Part shown: positions 1 through 7,821 of the stretch, one piece after another
How positions within the stretch are numbered: position 1 is the stretch's first letter
Layout of the letters: every line of letters begins with the position of its first letter
From: Collinsella aerofaciens
GTDB lineage: Bacteria > Actinomycetota > Coriobacteriia > Coriobacteriales > Coriobacteriaceae
DNA: 32,018 bases
Assembly (NCBI RefSeq): GCF_902364945.1
Contig: NZ_CABJFS010000007.1
Location: forward strand, 1-32,018
Reading direction: 5' to 3'
Made by a program: the position numbers and the translations under genes
Notes under the pieces: model-generated
What the model saw: only the letters and a program-made list of their open reading frames with translations
What the model was told of the DNA's origin: nothing
Databases searched by the model: none

Positions 1-321
1 CGCGACGGCGCGCCCGCGCGAGGGGACCGCCGTGAGGTTGGCGAGGCGCCCGGCAGCGCGCTCCTCGTCCACGGCGAGCCCGCAGACGATGGCGGACATG
101 AGCGGCATGAGGGCGCCGAGGAACTGGGCGTAGGCGTCCGCGCCCAGCGCCGGGTCCCATCGGGCTACGGAGAAGTACTCGCCGCAGGCAAGACCGGCCG
201 CCAGGCCGCAGGCGAGGTGCACCGCCGCGAGCGGGGAGCGCGCCAGGCGCAGGGCCTCGGAGAGCAGGGCCCGCGGGAGAGTCATGCGCGGCGTCGGGTC
301 GGAGAGTCGTGTCATGGCCAT
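1..321 (-). CDS. Lantibiotic-immunity-type ABC transporter permease (MutG/EpiG-like), 3' end cut by the window edge
   Basis: The frame is open from an ATG at 321 to the left edge, giving 107 N-terminal residues (begins MAMTRLSDPTPR); the rest lies outside the window. The start overlaps the stop of the preceding permease in a TGATG, and a GAGGAGAGG ribosome site lies just upstream. A second in-frame ATG at 315 is possible. A hydrophobic segment starts around residue 30, followed by a short charged DEERAAGR loop, as expected of an ABC-2 type membrane subunit. As third gene after an ATPase and a MutE-type permease, it fits the second permease of a LanFEG self-protection exporter. The family call rests mainly on gene order and is less secure than for the two neighbours. 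Confidence 0.7.
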   Translation of the reverse strand, partial: MAMTRLSDPTPRMTLPRALLSEALRLARSPLAAVHLACGLAAGLACGEYFSVARWDPALGADAYAQFLGALMPLMSAIVCGLAVDEERAAGRLANLTAVPSRGRAVA

Positions 322-1087
322 CACCTCTCCTCGGAGCGCGCGAACCAGGCCGCGCCCGCCGCCGTGAGCGCGGCGAACGCGAGCGCGCAGACCGCAAGGC
401 CCGCCAGCGTGAGCACGCCGTCCGCCGTGAGCGCCCCGCCGAGCGCCATGTCCGCCGCGAGCGGCTCGCCGCTCGGCAGCACGGGGATGAAGCTCGTGGG
501 GATTACCATGCTCGCCGACGGCGGAAAGAGCTGCGGCAGCGGCATCAGCGACCAGGCGAACCCACCTACGAGTTGCGCGGCGAGCGGGCAGAAGATGCCC
601 GCGAGCATGCCGAGCCGCGCCGTGAGGAAGAGCCCTGCGGGGATCATCCACGCCGCGGTCACCGTGTTGGCGAGCGCGCAGAGGAGCATCGTGAGCGTGC
701 CCGCGGCCGTGAGGCCCTGCGAGGAGAACGCCGATCCCGCGAGGAAGATGCCGAAGACCACGAGGTTCGAGAGCGTGCAAAGAGCGAGGCACCAGAGCGC
801 CTTGGCCCACCAGGCGCGCCCGAGCGGGAAGCCCAGGCCCAGAAGCCCCCGCATCCTCGTGCGAGCGTCCGCCCGCGCGACGCACGCCACCACGAGCGAG
901 AGAGACACGGGCAGGAAGAGCGCGTACCAGTAGTTCCACGCGCTGAAGATCTGCACGCCCCGGTAGGGCATCGCGCCGAGCAGCGGCATCGGCAGCGCCA
1001 TGAGCACGGCCAGGCGAACCGGTGCCGCGTGGCGCGACTTCAGGGCCTCGGCGCGCAGGGCCGCGAGCAGGCCGCCTTTCTCGCCCG

Positions 1088-1091
<4 letters not shown>
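321..1091 (-). CDS. Lantibiotic-immunity-type ABC transporter permease (MutE/EpiE family)
   Basis: A 256-residue integral membrane protein with about six hydrophobic segments and almost no soluble domain, the usual size of MutE/EpiE/SpaE permeases. The N-terminal part has an aromatic WNYWYALFLPV stretch (about residues 52-62) like that of this family. With the adjoining ATPase it would form an exporter that expels lantibiotic-like peptides from the membrane of a producer or of a resistant neighbour. Its start overlaps the ATPase stop by four bases (ATGA) and its stop overlaps the next permease by one base, so the three genes form a tight operon. GC content is clearly above that of the window from about 2 kb onward. 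No peptide precursor or modification enzyme is visible here. Confidence 0.8.
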
Positions 1092-1816
<725 letters not shown>

Positions 1817-1837
1817 GGGTTTATCCTTTCTCTTCCG

Positions 1838-1870
1838 GGCGCGCGGGCCGATTCACCATGCCCGCGCGCC
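1838..1870 (-). promoter_or_regulatory. GC-rich hairpin in the leader of the LanFEG-like operon
   Basis: An 11-bp perfect inverted repeat (1838-1848 with 1860-1870) encloses an 11-base loop and ends about 21 bases before the ATPase start codon, just ahead of its ribosome site. The octamer TTCACCAT is in its loop (1852-1859) and recurs at 1883-1890, followed by an inverted ATGGTG. It could be an operator or a leader RNA hairpin; the sequence does not decide. Confidence 0.5.
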
Positions 1871-2146
1871 TTACCTTTCGGGTTCACCATCCATGGTGGG
1901 GCGCGTTTCTAACGAAGCCGTAACGGCCGTTGGGCTCTTTTGGCGCCAGCCCTTCTCGACCCGCACATCATGATTAATTTGCTTAAGGCAACAACTTTCC
2001 CGATCGATGTCATCACCGAATCAAAACGTGTACATCACCCTCCAAAACCGACATTTTTCGGCATGTTTGGAGGCTGATGTACACAAATGCAGAATCCCGC
2101 ACAACCCAGTAGCATCCTCCATATGTCTGGACTCTCTATGCTTACG
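1871..2146. other. Divergent intergenic region
   Basis: No convincing gene is present between the ABC operon and the CDP-alcohol phosphatidyltransferase. The GC-rich composition of the ABC operon ends near 1950, where AT-rich sequence begins. The stretch holds a 10-bp palindrome AACGGCCGTT (1922-1931) and the 57-bp palindrome listed separately. No strong promoter was found for the minus-strand operon. Confidence 0.5.
2028..2084. repeat. 57-bp near-perfect palindrome with internal hairpin
   Basis: Bases 2028-2046 pair with 2066-2084 over 19 positions with a single mismatch (2038/2074). The outer arms are GTGTACATCA and TGATGTACAC. Inside, CCGA at 2048-2051 pairs with TCGG at 2058-2061 around a T-rich loop. 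It lies 64 bp upstream of the -35 element proposed for the plus-strand gene and has no T-run after either arm, so it does not look like an ordinary terminator. It may be an operator or a small repetitive element. Confidence 0.75.
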
Positions 2147-2147
2147 C

Positions 2148-2176
2148 TGGATAGACATCGCCGGAACGGGTATAGT
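2148..2176 (+). promoter_or_regulatory. Sigma-70-type promoter of the CDP-alcohol phosphatidyltransferase gene
   Basis: -35 TGGATA (2148-2153), a 17-bp spacer, and -10 TATAGT (2171-2176, 5 of 6 consensus bases). A start near 2183 would leave a leader of about 30 bases before the GTG at 2213. The -35 box matches at only 4 of 6 positions. Confidence 0.55.
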
Positions 2177-2212
2177 ATCGAAAGTTTTGTCGTTAACCAG
2201 CGGGGGAGTCCT

Positions 2213-2917
2213 GTGGGCATCAAAAAGAAGATCAAAAAGGAGCTTATCGGCACTTCCGATTACCCGTCGAATAAGATCTTTACGATCTCCAATTTCATTA
2301 CCTTTACGCGCCTGATCCTCACCCTGGTATTTCTGTACCTGTTTGTGACGGATAACAACCGCGTCATCGCCATCGTTATCTACGCCGTTGCCGCCTCCAC
2401 CGACTGGATGGACGGTCAGATCGCCCGCATGACTAAGACGGTCTCGTGGCTCGGCAAGGTCATGGATCCCATCTGCGATCGCGCGCTGCTGTTCACCGGC
2501 GTCTTGGGGCTGGTAGTCCGCGGAGAGCTGCCCATCTGGGTCTGCGTGCTCATTATTGGCCGCGACATCTATCTGGGCATCGGCACGCTTATCGTACGCC
2601 ATTATCACCGTCGCCCCATCGATGTCGTCTTTCCCGGAAAGATTGCCACTGCGCTGCTCATGACCGGCTTCTCGCTCATGCTGCTCGGGTTCCCCGTTAT
2701 TGACGGCCTGCACCTTTTACCTTCAACCCTCACGGCCTTCCCGGGTCTCAACGGAAGCTCGGTGCCCCTCGGCATCTTCTTTGTGTATGGCGGTGTGATC
2801 TTCTCCATGCTCACCGCTGTCATCTACTCTATTAAGGGCGGAGTGGCCATTAAACAGGCCCTCGCGCATCCCGAGGACGAGGACATCGACTTTCTTAACC
2901 CCGAAATCGAAGACTGA
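2213..2917 (+). CDS. CDP-alcohol phosphatidyltransferase family protein (PgsA2-like)
   Basis: A 234-residue membrane enzyme that would transfer a phosphatidyl group from CDP-diacylglycerol to an alcohol. The whole CDP-alcohol phosphotransferase motif is present: D64, D67-G68, A71-R72, G81, D85 and D89. Several transmembrane segments follow. The GTG at 2213 is preferred over the longer frame from 2087: GGGGGAG lies just upstream, and the extension would run across the promoter and has no membrane character. A second, more typical PgsA occurs at 23136-23774, so this copy may use another alcohol, such as another glycerol-type acceptor. The neighbours, a GarA-like FHA gene and a MerR gene, recall the Mycobacterium tuberculosis pgsA2...garA-Rv1828 region. 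The substrate cannot be read from sequence. Confidence 0.85.
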   Translation: MGIKKKIKKELIGTSDYPSNKIFTISNFITFTRLILTLVFLYLFVTDNNRVIAIVIYAVAASTDWMDGQIARMTKTVSWLGKVMDPICDRALLFTGVLGLVVRGELPIWVCVLIIGRDIYLGIGTLIVRHYHRRPIDVVFPGKIATALLMTGFSLMLLGFPVIDGLHLLPSTLTAFPGLNGSSVPLGIFFVYGGVIFSMLTAVIYSIKGGVAIKQALAHPEDEDIDFLNPEIED

Positions 2918-2983
2918 TTCGTTGGGGTATGATTACGTACGGTTCATTATTTGCGGCACGTCCGCGATAAGTTAGGGGTTGTC

Positions 2984-3418
2984 ATGGACAACATGGTTAA
3001 CAATATGCCTCAGAATGATAAGACTGCTGACGCTACCTGCGTATTCCGCGTGCCTTCAAGCGACGTCACCGTTCCCGACCTCATGGCCAACGTGCGCATC
3101 ACCGCCCCCGTTCTGTCTATCGTCAAGGGTCCGCAGACGGGTGCCGCCTTTGAACTCGAGGACGACGTGACCACCATCGGCCGAGATCCCGCGAATGGCA
3201 TCTTCCTCAATGACATGACCGTTTCGCGCAGCCACGCGCGCATTATTCGCGAGGGACTCGGCGCTCGCATCGAAGACTTGGGCTCGCTCAATGGCACCTG
3301 GGTCGACGGTGCCATTGTCAACGCCGCTCCGCTGCACGACGGCTCTTCCGTTCAGATCGGTACGTTTACGCTCATCTACCACGAGAGCACGCCGGAGCGC
3401 ATCGAAACCGGTGAGTAG
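2984..3418 (+). CDS. garA: GarA/OdhI-like FHA domain protein
   Basis: A 144-residue cytoplasmic protein with one forkhead-associated domain, which binds phosphothreonine, at about residues 43-133. Hallmarks are GR at 66-67, SRSH at 81-84 and SLNGT at 101-105. The N-terminal tail holds DATCVFR (16-22), which lines up with the ETTSVFR phosphorylation motif of mycobacterial GarA and corynebacterial OdhI: the second threonine is kept (T18), the first is alanine. In those proteins the phosphorylated tail folds back on the FHA domain and switches off binding to 2-oxoglutarate-metabolising enzymes. That role here is inference. The ATG at 2984 follows AGGGG; the frame opens with a TTG at 2951. The MerR gene starts three bases after the stop. 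Confidence 0.8.
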   Translation: MDNMVNNMPQNDKTADATCVFRVPSSDVTVPDLMANVRITAPVLSIVKGPQTGAAFELEDDVTTIGRDPANGIFLNDMTVSRSHARIIREGLGARIEDLGSLNGTWVDGAIVNAAPLHDGSSVQIGTFTLIYHESTPERIETGE

Positions 3419-3421
3419 GGC

Positions 3422-4306
3422 ATGGCCGAACGCAACTATCTGAGTATCGGCCAAGTCGTCAACCTACTTCGAGGCGCATACCCCGATCTTTCGAACTCAA
3501 AAATTAGATTTCTAGAAGATGAGGGGCTCATTACCCCTCATCGTACGCCTAAGGGATACCGTCAGTACTCCAAGGAGGACGTTGACCGCCTGGAGGTCAT
3601 CCTGCACCTGCAGAAGACCCGCTATATGCCGCTCAACGTGATTAAGCAGCGCTTGGAAAACGCCACGGACCTGTCAACGCTCGCCTACGAGGTGGGCTTG
3701 CTGTCAGATGTTCCGCTCAAGACGGAGCCCAAGGAGACTAAGCAAAAGCTGCATCCCATCGAGACCATTCCCGATATGCTGGGCGTCGAGATTTCGTTTA
3801 TCCGCTCGCTCGCCGAGAACGACCTTATCCGCATCATCAAGAGTCCGCAGAACCGCGAGCTTGTCGATGGTCGCGATTTTCCGATCATCCGCTACTGCTC
3901 CGAGCTGTCGCGCTTCCATATCGAGCCGCGCAACCTGCGTCAGTACGTGTCTTCCGCCAACCGTGAATCCTCGATGTTTGAGCAAGTGCTCGTAAGCATG
4001 CTCGGCATGGATACCTCCGATGACGAGCGCAACGCCAAGCTCGAGCGTGCGTTTAAGAAGCTTCACGACCTGACGGAAGGCGTGCACACCGCGTTGCTCA
4101 AAAACCGCGTTTTTGAGTCGCTCAACGCCGTGGTCGAGGACGCCGATATCGATGCCCTCGATGAGGAGATCGCACGTTCCGAATCCACCAAGGCTAAAAG
4201 CGATGGGGCAAGCGTCCCCGCGGTTGCCGCGCACGAGGAGTCGCTCGTGCAACCGTCCAAGGTCGTCGTCCCCTCGCATAACCCGTCTGCTAACACGGGT
4301 AAATAA
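3422..4306 (+). CDS. MerR-family transcriptional regulator (FtsR/Rv1828-like)
   Basis: A 294-residue regulator with an N-terminal winged helix-turn-helix of MerR type (about residues 6-78): YLSIGQVVNLL, then the SNSKIRFLEDEGLI recognition region and the wing GYRQYSKED. The middle part is helical and has no cysteine cluster typical of metal-sensing MerR proteins. The C-terminal tail (about 250-294) is polar and probably disordered. Placement directly after a GarA-like gene matches the odhI-ftsR pair of Corynebacterium and garA-Rv1828 of Mycobacterium, where FtsR acts on ftsZ expression. Control of cell division here is therefore reasonable but inferred. It is translated with the FHA gene (three-base gap). 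Confidence 0.8.
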   Translation: MAERNYLSIGQVVNLLRGAYPDLSNSKIRFLEDEGLITPHRTPKGYRQYSKEDVDRLEVILHLQKTRYMPLNVIKQRLENATDLSTLAYEVGLLSDVPLKTEPKETKQKLHPIETIPDMLGVEISFIRSLAENDLIRIIKSPQNRELVDGRDFPIIRYCSELSRFHIEPRNLRQYVSSANRESSMFEQVLVSMLGMDTSDDERNAKLERAFKKLHDLTEGVHTALLKNRVFESLNAVVEDADIDALDEEIARSESTKAKSDGASVPAVAAHEESLVQPSKVVVPSHNPSANTGK

Positions 4307-4342
4307 TCGCCGTCCACCCGGCAATCCATGAAAGGTCACGCC

Positions 4343-4873
4343 ATGTACGACTTCGAATCTCATATCGTCGATATCCCCGACTATCCCGAGCCCGGAGTCG
4401 TCTTTAAGGACATCACACCGCTCTTTGGCAATCCCGAGGCCCTGAGGGCCATGGTGGATGCCCTTGCCGAGCATTTTGCCGACATGGGCATTACCAAGGT
4501 CGTAGGACCCGAGGCCCGCGGCTTTATGGTCGGTGTGCCCGTGGCCGTCGCTCTGGGTGCCGGCTTTGTTCCCGCACGTAAGCCCGGCAAACTGCCGCGC
4601 AAGACGGTCAGCGAGAGCTACGAGCTCGAGTATGGAACGGATTCTATCGAGATTCACGCCGATGCTATCAGCTCTAAAGATACCGTGTTAATTCTGGACG
4701 ACTTGGTCGCGACGGGCGGAACCGTCGAGGCAACAGGTAAACTGGTGCGAGATATGGGCGCAAAGCTCGTGGGTTACGGTTGTATCCTTGAGCTTGCGTT
4801 TCTCAACCCGCGCAAGAAGCTCACGCCTTCTAACGAGGACATTGAGCTCTTTAGCCTGGTAACGGTGGACTAG
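4343..4873 (+). CDS. apt: Adenine phosphoribosyltransferase
   Basis: A 176-residue purine-salvage enzyme making AMP from adenine and PRPP in the cytoplasm. The N-terminal IPDYPEPGVVFKDITPL (11-27) and the PRPP-binding loop VLILDDLVATGGT (115-127) are typical of Apt. The ATG at 4343 is preferred because AAAGGT lies seven bases ahead and the length then fits the family; an ATG at 4328 would overlap that site and add five residues. It lies 36 bases after the MerR gene with no terminator between, so co-transcription is likely. No allied purine gene is nearby. Confidence 0.93.
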   Translation: MYDFESHIVDIPDYPEPGVVFKDITPLFGNPEALRAMVDALAEHFADMGITKVVGPEARGFMVGVPVAVALGAGFVPARKPGKLPRKTVSESYELEYGTDSIEIHADAISSKDTVLILDDLVATGGTVEATGKLVRDMGAKLVGYGCILELAFLNPRKKLTPSNEDIELFSLVTVD

Positions 4874-4905
4874 CCGCTACCCTTAGATACCGGAAAGGAA
4901 GCTCC

Positions 4906-6027
4906 ATGCGCACAGCAAACACGCACAGAAACATGGCACGCTGCGCTGCTACGGCAACCCTCGCTTGTGTTTTGGGCCTGGGCCTCGTGGCTCCGGCCTA
5001 CGCCGATACCGCATCCGACCTTGCCGCTGCCCGTACCAAGCTCGAGCAGATTGGCACCCAAACCCAGCAAATTCATGAAGAGCTCTCCGCACAGACGCAG
5101 GAGCTTGATCAGACTGCAGGCGAGATCACGCAAAAGCAGCAAGAGATCGCCGAGGGTCAGGCAAAGCTTTCGACCTACGTTGCCGGTGAGTACAAGACCG
5201 GTGGCCTGAGTCTCCTCCAGGTTCTAACGGGCGTCGATGATCTGGGCGACATGCTCAACCGTCTCTTCTACTACGGCAAGGTGTCCGACAAGCAGGCCCA
5301 GACCATTCAGGAGGTCAAGGACCTTAAGCAGCAGCTCACCGATAAGCAGACCGAGCAGGAGAAGAACGTCGCCGCGACGCAGAAGAAGGTCGATGAGCTC
5401 AACGCTCAGCAGGCCGAGGCTCAGAGTGTCGTGAACTCCCTGGATTCACAGTTGCAGGCCGAGCTTGCTGCCGAGGCCGAGGCCAACGCCGCGCTGCAGG
5501 CGGGTATCAACGCCAGCACTGCCGAAAAGGCCACGGTGAGCAACGACACCGCCGGTACGACCGAGAACACCAACAATGGTGGCGGTACGGCCAACAACGG
5601 CGGCGGCAACACGCCTGCGCCCGCTCCGGCTCCTGCTCCCACGCCGCAGCCCGTGACGCCCGCTCCGACTCCGACGCCTTCCGCACCGAGCCAGTCCGTT
5701 GACGGCGGTACCGTTGTTTCGCGCGCCTACAGCAAGCTCGGATACGCTTATTCCTGGGGCGGCATTGGACCGAACAGCTTTGACTGCTCCGGTTTTGTAA
5801 GCTATTGCCTCACGGGCCGCTACTGCCGCCTGGGCACCACCGGCACCTTCATGGGTTGGACCCGTGTGTCCGATCCGCAACCCGGCGATGTTGTGGTTAA
5901 CTCCTACCATACAGGCATCTATATCGGTAATGGTCAGATGATCCATGCTTCCGACTACAAAACCGGCGTTATCATCAGCTCCGTTGCAGCCGGCATGAAC
6001 AACAACTACATCTTCGTACGCTACTAA
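4906..6027 (+). CDS. Secreted NlpC/P60 peptidoglycan hydrolase with N-terminal coiled coil
   Basis: A 373-residue secreted protein. Residues 1-33 form a signal peptide ending AYA before D34. A long heptad-rich coiled coil covers about 36-205, a low-complexity Asn/Gly then Pro/Ala/Thr linker covers about 215-265, and the NlpC/P60 domain is C-terminal. Catalytic residues are C294 in DCSGFV, H335 in YHTGIYIG and probably H347. Such enzymes cut the D-glutamyl-to-diamino-acid bond of stem peptides. The coiled coil resembles RipA/PcsB-type proteins, which need activation at the septum, often by FtsEX; that partner is not in the window. A clear ribosome site (AAGGAA) precedes the ATG and a terminator follows 24 bases after the stop. 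Confidence 0.9.
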   Translation: MRTANTHRNMARCAATATLACVLGLGLVAPAYADTASDLAAARTKLEQIGTQTQQIHEELSAQTQELDQTAGEITQKQQEIAEGQAKLSTYVAGEYKTGGLSLLQVLTGVDDLGDMLNRLFYYGKVSDKQAQTIQEVKDLKQQLTDKQTEQEKNVAATQKKVDELNAQQAEAQSVVNSLDSQLQAELAAEAEANAALQAGINASTAEKATVSNDTAGTTENTNNGGGTANNGGGNTPAPAPAPAPTPQPVTPAPTPTPSAPSQSVDGGTVVSRAYSKLGYAYSWGGIGPNSFDCSGFVSYCLTGRYCRLGTTGTFMGWTRVSDPQPGDVVVNSYHTGIYIGNGQMIHASDYKTGVIISSVAAGMNNNYIFVRY

Positions 6028-6050
6028 TTTATTACTACAGCGAACGAACG

Positions 6051-6090
6051 TGGGCCTCGCGATCTTGAGTCACGAGGCCCATTCTTTTTT
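6051..6090 (+). terminator. Intrinsic terminator after the NlpC/P60 gene
   Basis: A 9-bp perfect stem, TGGGCCTCG (6051-6059) with CGAGGCCCA (6073-6081), is followed by TTCTTTTTT (6082-6090). It closes the plus-strand run that begins at 2213. Confidence 0.9.
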
Positions 6091-6117
6091 CCCTACCGTT
6101 TGCCATAAAATCAGGAC

Positions 6118-6146
6118 GGCTATCTAGTATTCAAAACTAGATAGCC
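6118..6146. promoter_or_regulatory. Putative operator upstream of degV (shared with the DUF1836 gene)
   Basis: An 11-bp perfect inverted repeat, GGCTATCTAGT (6118-6128) and ACTAGATAGCC (6136-6146), is separated by seven bases and sits just upstream of the degV promoter. The right half, read CAAAACTAGATAGCC (6132-6146), recurs with one change in the promoter region of the DUF1836 gene (7791-7805, minus strand). A third partial copy, GATGGCTAT, lies at 6164-6172 next to the -10 element. Confidence 0.65.
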
Positions 6147-6190
6147 ATCCAATCAATCAAAAAGATGGCTATAATTGTTGGGGAACAATT
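6147..6190 (+). promoter_or_regulatory. degV promoter with a palindrome over its start
   Basis: A perfect -10 TATAAT lies at 6170-6175; no good -35 is visible at 17-18 bp upstream, which suggests activator dependence or regulation. AATTGTT (6173-6179) and AACAATT (6184-6190) form a 7-bp palindrome around GGGG, overlapping the -10 element and the expected start point. The ribosome site AGAAAGGA follows directly. Confidence 0.6.
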
Positions 6191-6204
6191 AGAAAGGACC
6201 CCCA

Positions 6205-7071
6205 ATGAGCTGGGCACTTATCTCCGATTCGAGCTGCAATCTTCGCGATTGGCAACCAACCGCACCTCATACCACCTTTGCATTTGCACCCCTTAAGATC
6301 CGAGTGGGGGAGCGTGAGTTTGTCGATGACCTCACGCTCGACGTTCACGAGCTCAATTGCGCCGTGCAGGAGGAGTCGAGCGCTTCTTCGAGCGCCTGTC
6401 CAAGCGTAGGTGAGTGGGCCGAACTCTTTAGGCTTGCCGACAAGACGATTTGCATGCCCATCTCGGAGGGCGTCTCGGGAAGCTACAATGCCGCGGCCAC
6501 CGCACGTGACATGGTGCTTGCCGAAGAGCCGGATCGACAGATTCATCTGGTCAATTCACGCGGAGCCGGCGGCAAAATGGACCTAATCTTCCTGCTGTTC
6601 GACCGCTATCTTGCAAGCAACCCGGACGTTTCCTTTGAGGACGCCTGCGCTTACTTCGATAGCTTGGAGCAGAACAGCAAGATCCTCTTTAGCCTGTGTA
6701 ATTACGAGAACCTTGCAAAGGCCGGACGTATTCCCAAGGCAGCCGGGGTCATCGCCAATAAACTCAACATTCGAGTTTTAGGCACAGCAAGCGAGACGGG
6801 GGAGATTAAGCTCGTTGGTCACACCCGTGGGGAAAAGAAGATGCTTGGCAAGATTGTCGATACCATGGAGGCCGAGGGCTTTACTGGCGGCGAGGTCGTT
6901 ATCGACCATGTCGAGAATGAGACGGGCGCCCAGGCACTTGCCAGCCGCATTGTGGAGCGCTGGCCAAGCTCCAAGACTATCATCATGCCCTGTAACGGGC
7001 TAGATTCATATTATGCCGAGATGCACGGCCTCATCATCGGCTATGGCATGGGCGTGGCTTCGGGCCGATAA
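6205..7071 (+). CDS. DegV family protein (fatty-acid-binding, FakB-like)
   Basis: A 288-residue cytoplasmic protein of the DegV fold. The N-terminal SDSSCNL (7-13), the SSASSSACPS segment (about 58-67), SEGVSGSYNAA (about 86-96) and the NSRGAG segment correspond to conserved DegV blocks that hold a bound fatty acid. DegV proteins such as FakB present the fatty acid to the FakA kinase for incorporation into phospholipid. No fakA is in the window, so partner and ligand are unknown. It is a single-gene unit with its own promoter and a shared terminator downstream. The convergent DUF1836 regulator carries the same promoter motif and is the obvious candidate controller. Confidence 0.88.
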   Translation: MSWALISDSSCNLRDWQPTAPHTTFAFAPLKIRVGEREFVDDLTLDVHELNCAVQEESSASSSACPSVGEWAELFRLADKTICMPISEGVSGSYNAAATARDMVLAEEPDRQIHLVNSRGAGGKMDLIFLLFDRYLASNPDVSFEDACAYFDSLEQNSKILFSLCNYENLAKAGRIPKAAGVIANKLNIRVLGTASETGEIKLVGHTRGEKKMLGKIVDTMEAEGFTGGEVVIDHVENETGAQALASRIVERWPSSKTIIMPCNGLDSYYAEMHGLIIGYGMGVASGR

Positions 7072-7090
7072 TATCCAACTAGACAAACGT

Positions 7091-7131
7091 ACGGGCGGGA
7101 TAAGGAGCCATTGGCTCTTTATCCCGCCCGT
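7091..7131. terminator. Bidirectional terminator between degV and the DUF1836 gene
   Basis: A long stem (7091-7108 with 7112-7131, about 18 bp with one mismatched position) has a three-base loop between two convergent genes. The right arm is followed by TCTTATA on the plus strand, a weak T-tract. Its place between facing stops supports use in both directions. Confidence 0.75.
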
Positions 7132-7143
7132 CTTATACCTCGG

Positions 7144-7755
7144 TTAGCTATTAAACCCATTGAACTTGAGATAGCTCATCAGATACGCCTTCGAAACGAA
7201 GGACGATACAGCACTGCGTACGAGCAACGACTCACGCGTAACCTGATGTGCGGTATCGGGCACGGGAGTCTGCTCAACAGAAAACGCCGCACGAATCGAT
7301 GCCTCGAGCTGATCGACAACATAATCGAAAGCCGTCGGAGCGTCGTAGCTCAAGCGCTGAATATTAAAGAGCGCCTGAACCGCAGCGATGGGCAGCACCT
7401 GCTTAAAGATACAAATGGCGATGAGACGCGCAATCTGCTCACGGCCATACTGCTTTTTAACCGGAGCAGGAACGAGGCCGACCTTCACGTAGTTATTGAT
7501 CATCGATGGCGTAATAACGGGCTGCTCTACGCAAATCGAAAGCGGCTCCATCCACAGTGCAACATATTCAATAACCTGATCGCGATAGAGCGTTACGTTG
7601 GGCAGCTGGTCATAGCGCGGCAGGCTCAACGCGTTGAGTTTACGCACCGTATCGGACTGAATAAATGCATCCGGCAGCACCGTCGGTTGAATATCCTCAG
7701 GCTTAATGCTGACCGACGTATCGGACATCGGGATAACATGTTTAGCGTGGTTCAT
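7144..7755 (-). CDS. DUF1836 domain protein, probable MerR-like transcriptional regulator
   Basis: A 203-residue protein of the DUF1836 family. A helix-turn-helix-like segment at about 81-112 (ITPSMINNYVKVGLV, then YGREQIARL) resembles the MerR N-terminal domain, followed by a helical bundle. The frame is open upstream to 7884, but the ATG at 7755 has ACGGAGG at good spacing; the longer form would read through the putative operator and the trxB terminator. The motif at 7791-7805 in its own upstream region matches one repeat arm upstream of convergent degV, so I infer that it binds both and controls itself and degV. No function is proven for the family to my knowledge. Confidence 0.8.
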   Translation of the reverse strand: MNHAKHVIPMSDTSVSIKPEDIQPTVLPDAFIQSDTVRKLNALSLPRYDQLPNVTLYRDQVIEYVALWMEPLSICVEQPVITPSMINNYVKVGLVPAPVKKQYGREQIARLIAICIFKQVLPIAAVQALFNIQRLSYDAPTAFDYVVDQLEASIRAAFSVEQTPVPDTAHQVTRESLLVRSAVSSFVSKAYLMSYLKFNGFNS

Positions 7756-7790
7756 AAGAAGCCTCCGTTCGTTTTTCATATTGTATTCTA

Positions 7791-7805
7791 GGTTATCTAG
7801 TTTTG
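7791..7805 (-). promoter_or_regulatory. Copy of the degV operator motif in the DUF1836 promoter region
   Basis: On the minus strand this reads CAAAACTAGATAACC, identical to 6132-6146 at 14 of 15 positions. Nearby minus-strand sequence includes a possible -10 TACAAT. CTAG at 7788-7791 and 7797-7800 adds local dyad symmetry. Confidence 0.55.
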
Positions 7806-7821
7806 CATACCACATAGCCGC

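Noticed and set aside
2021..2713. Minus-strand open frame of 230 codons across the palindrome and the CDP-alcohol phosphatidyltransferase
   Set aside because: It overlaps a gene with a complete catalytic motif, and its charged translation matches no family.
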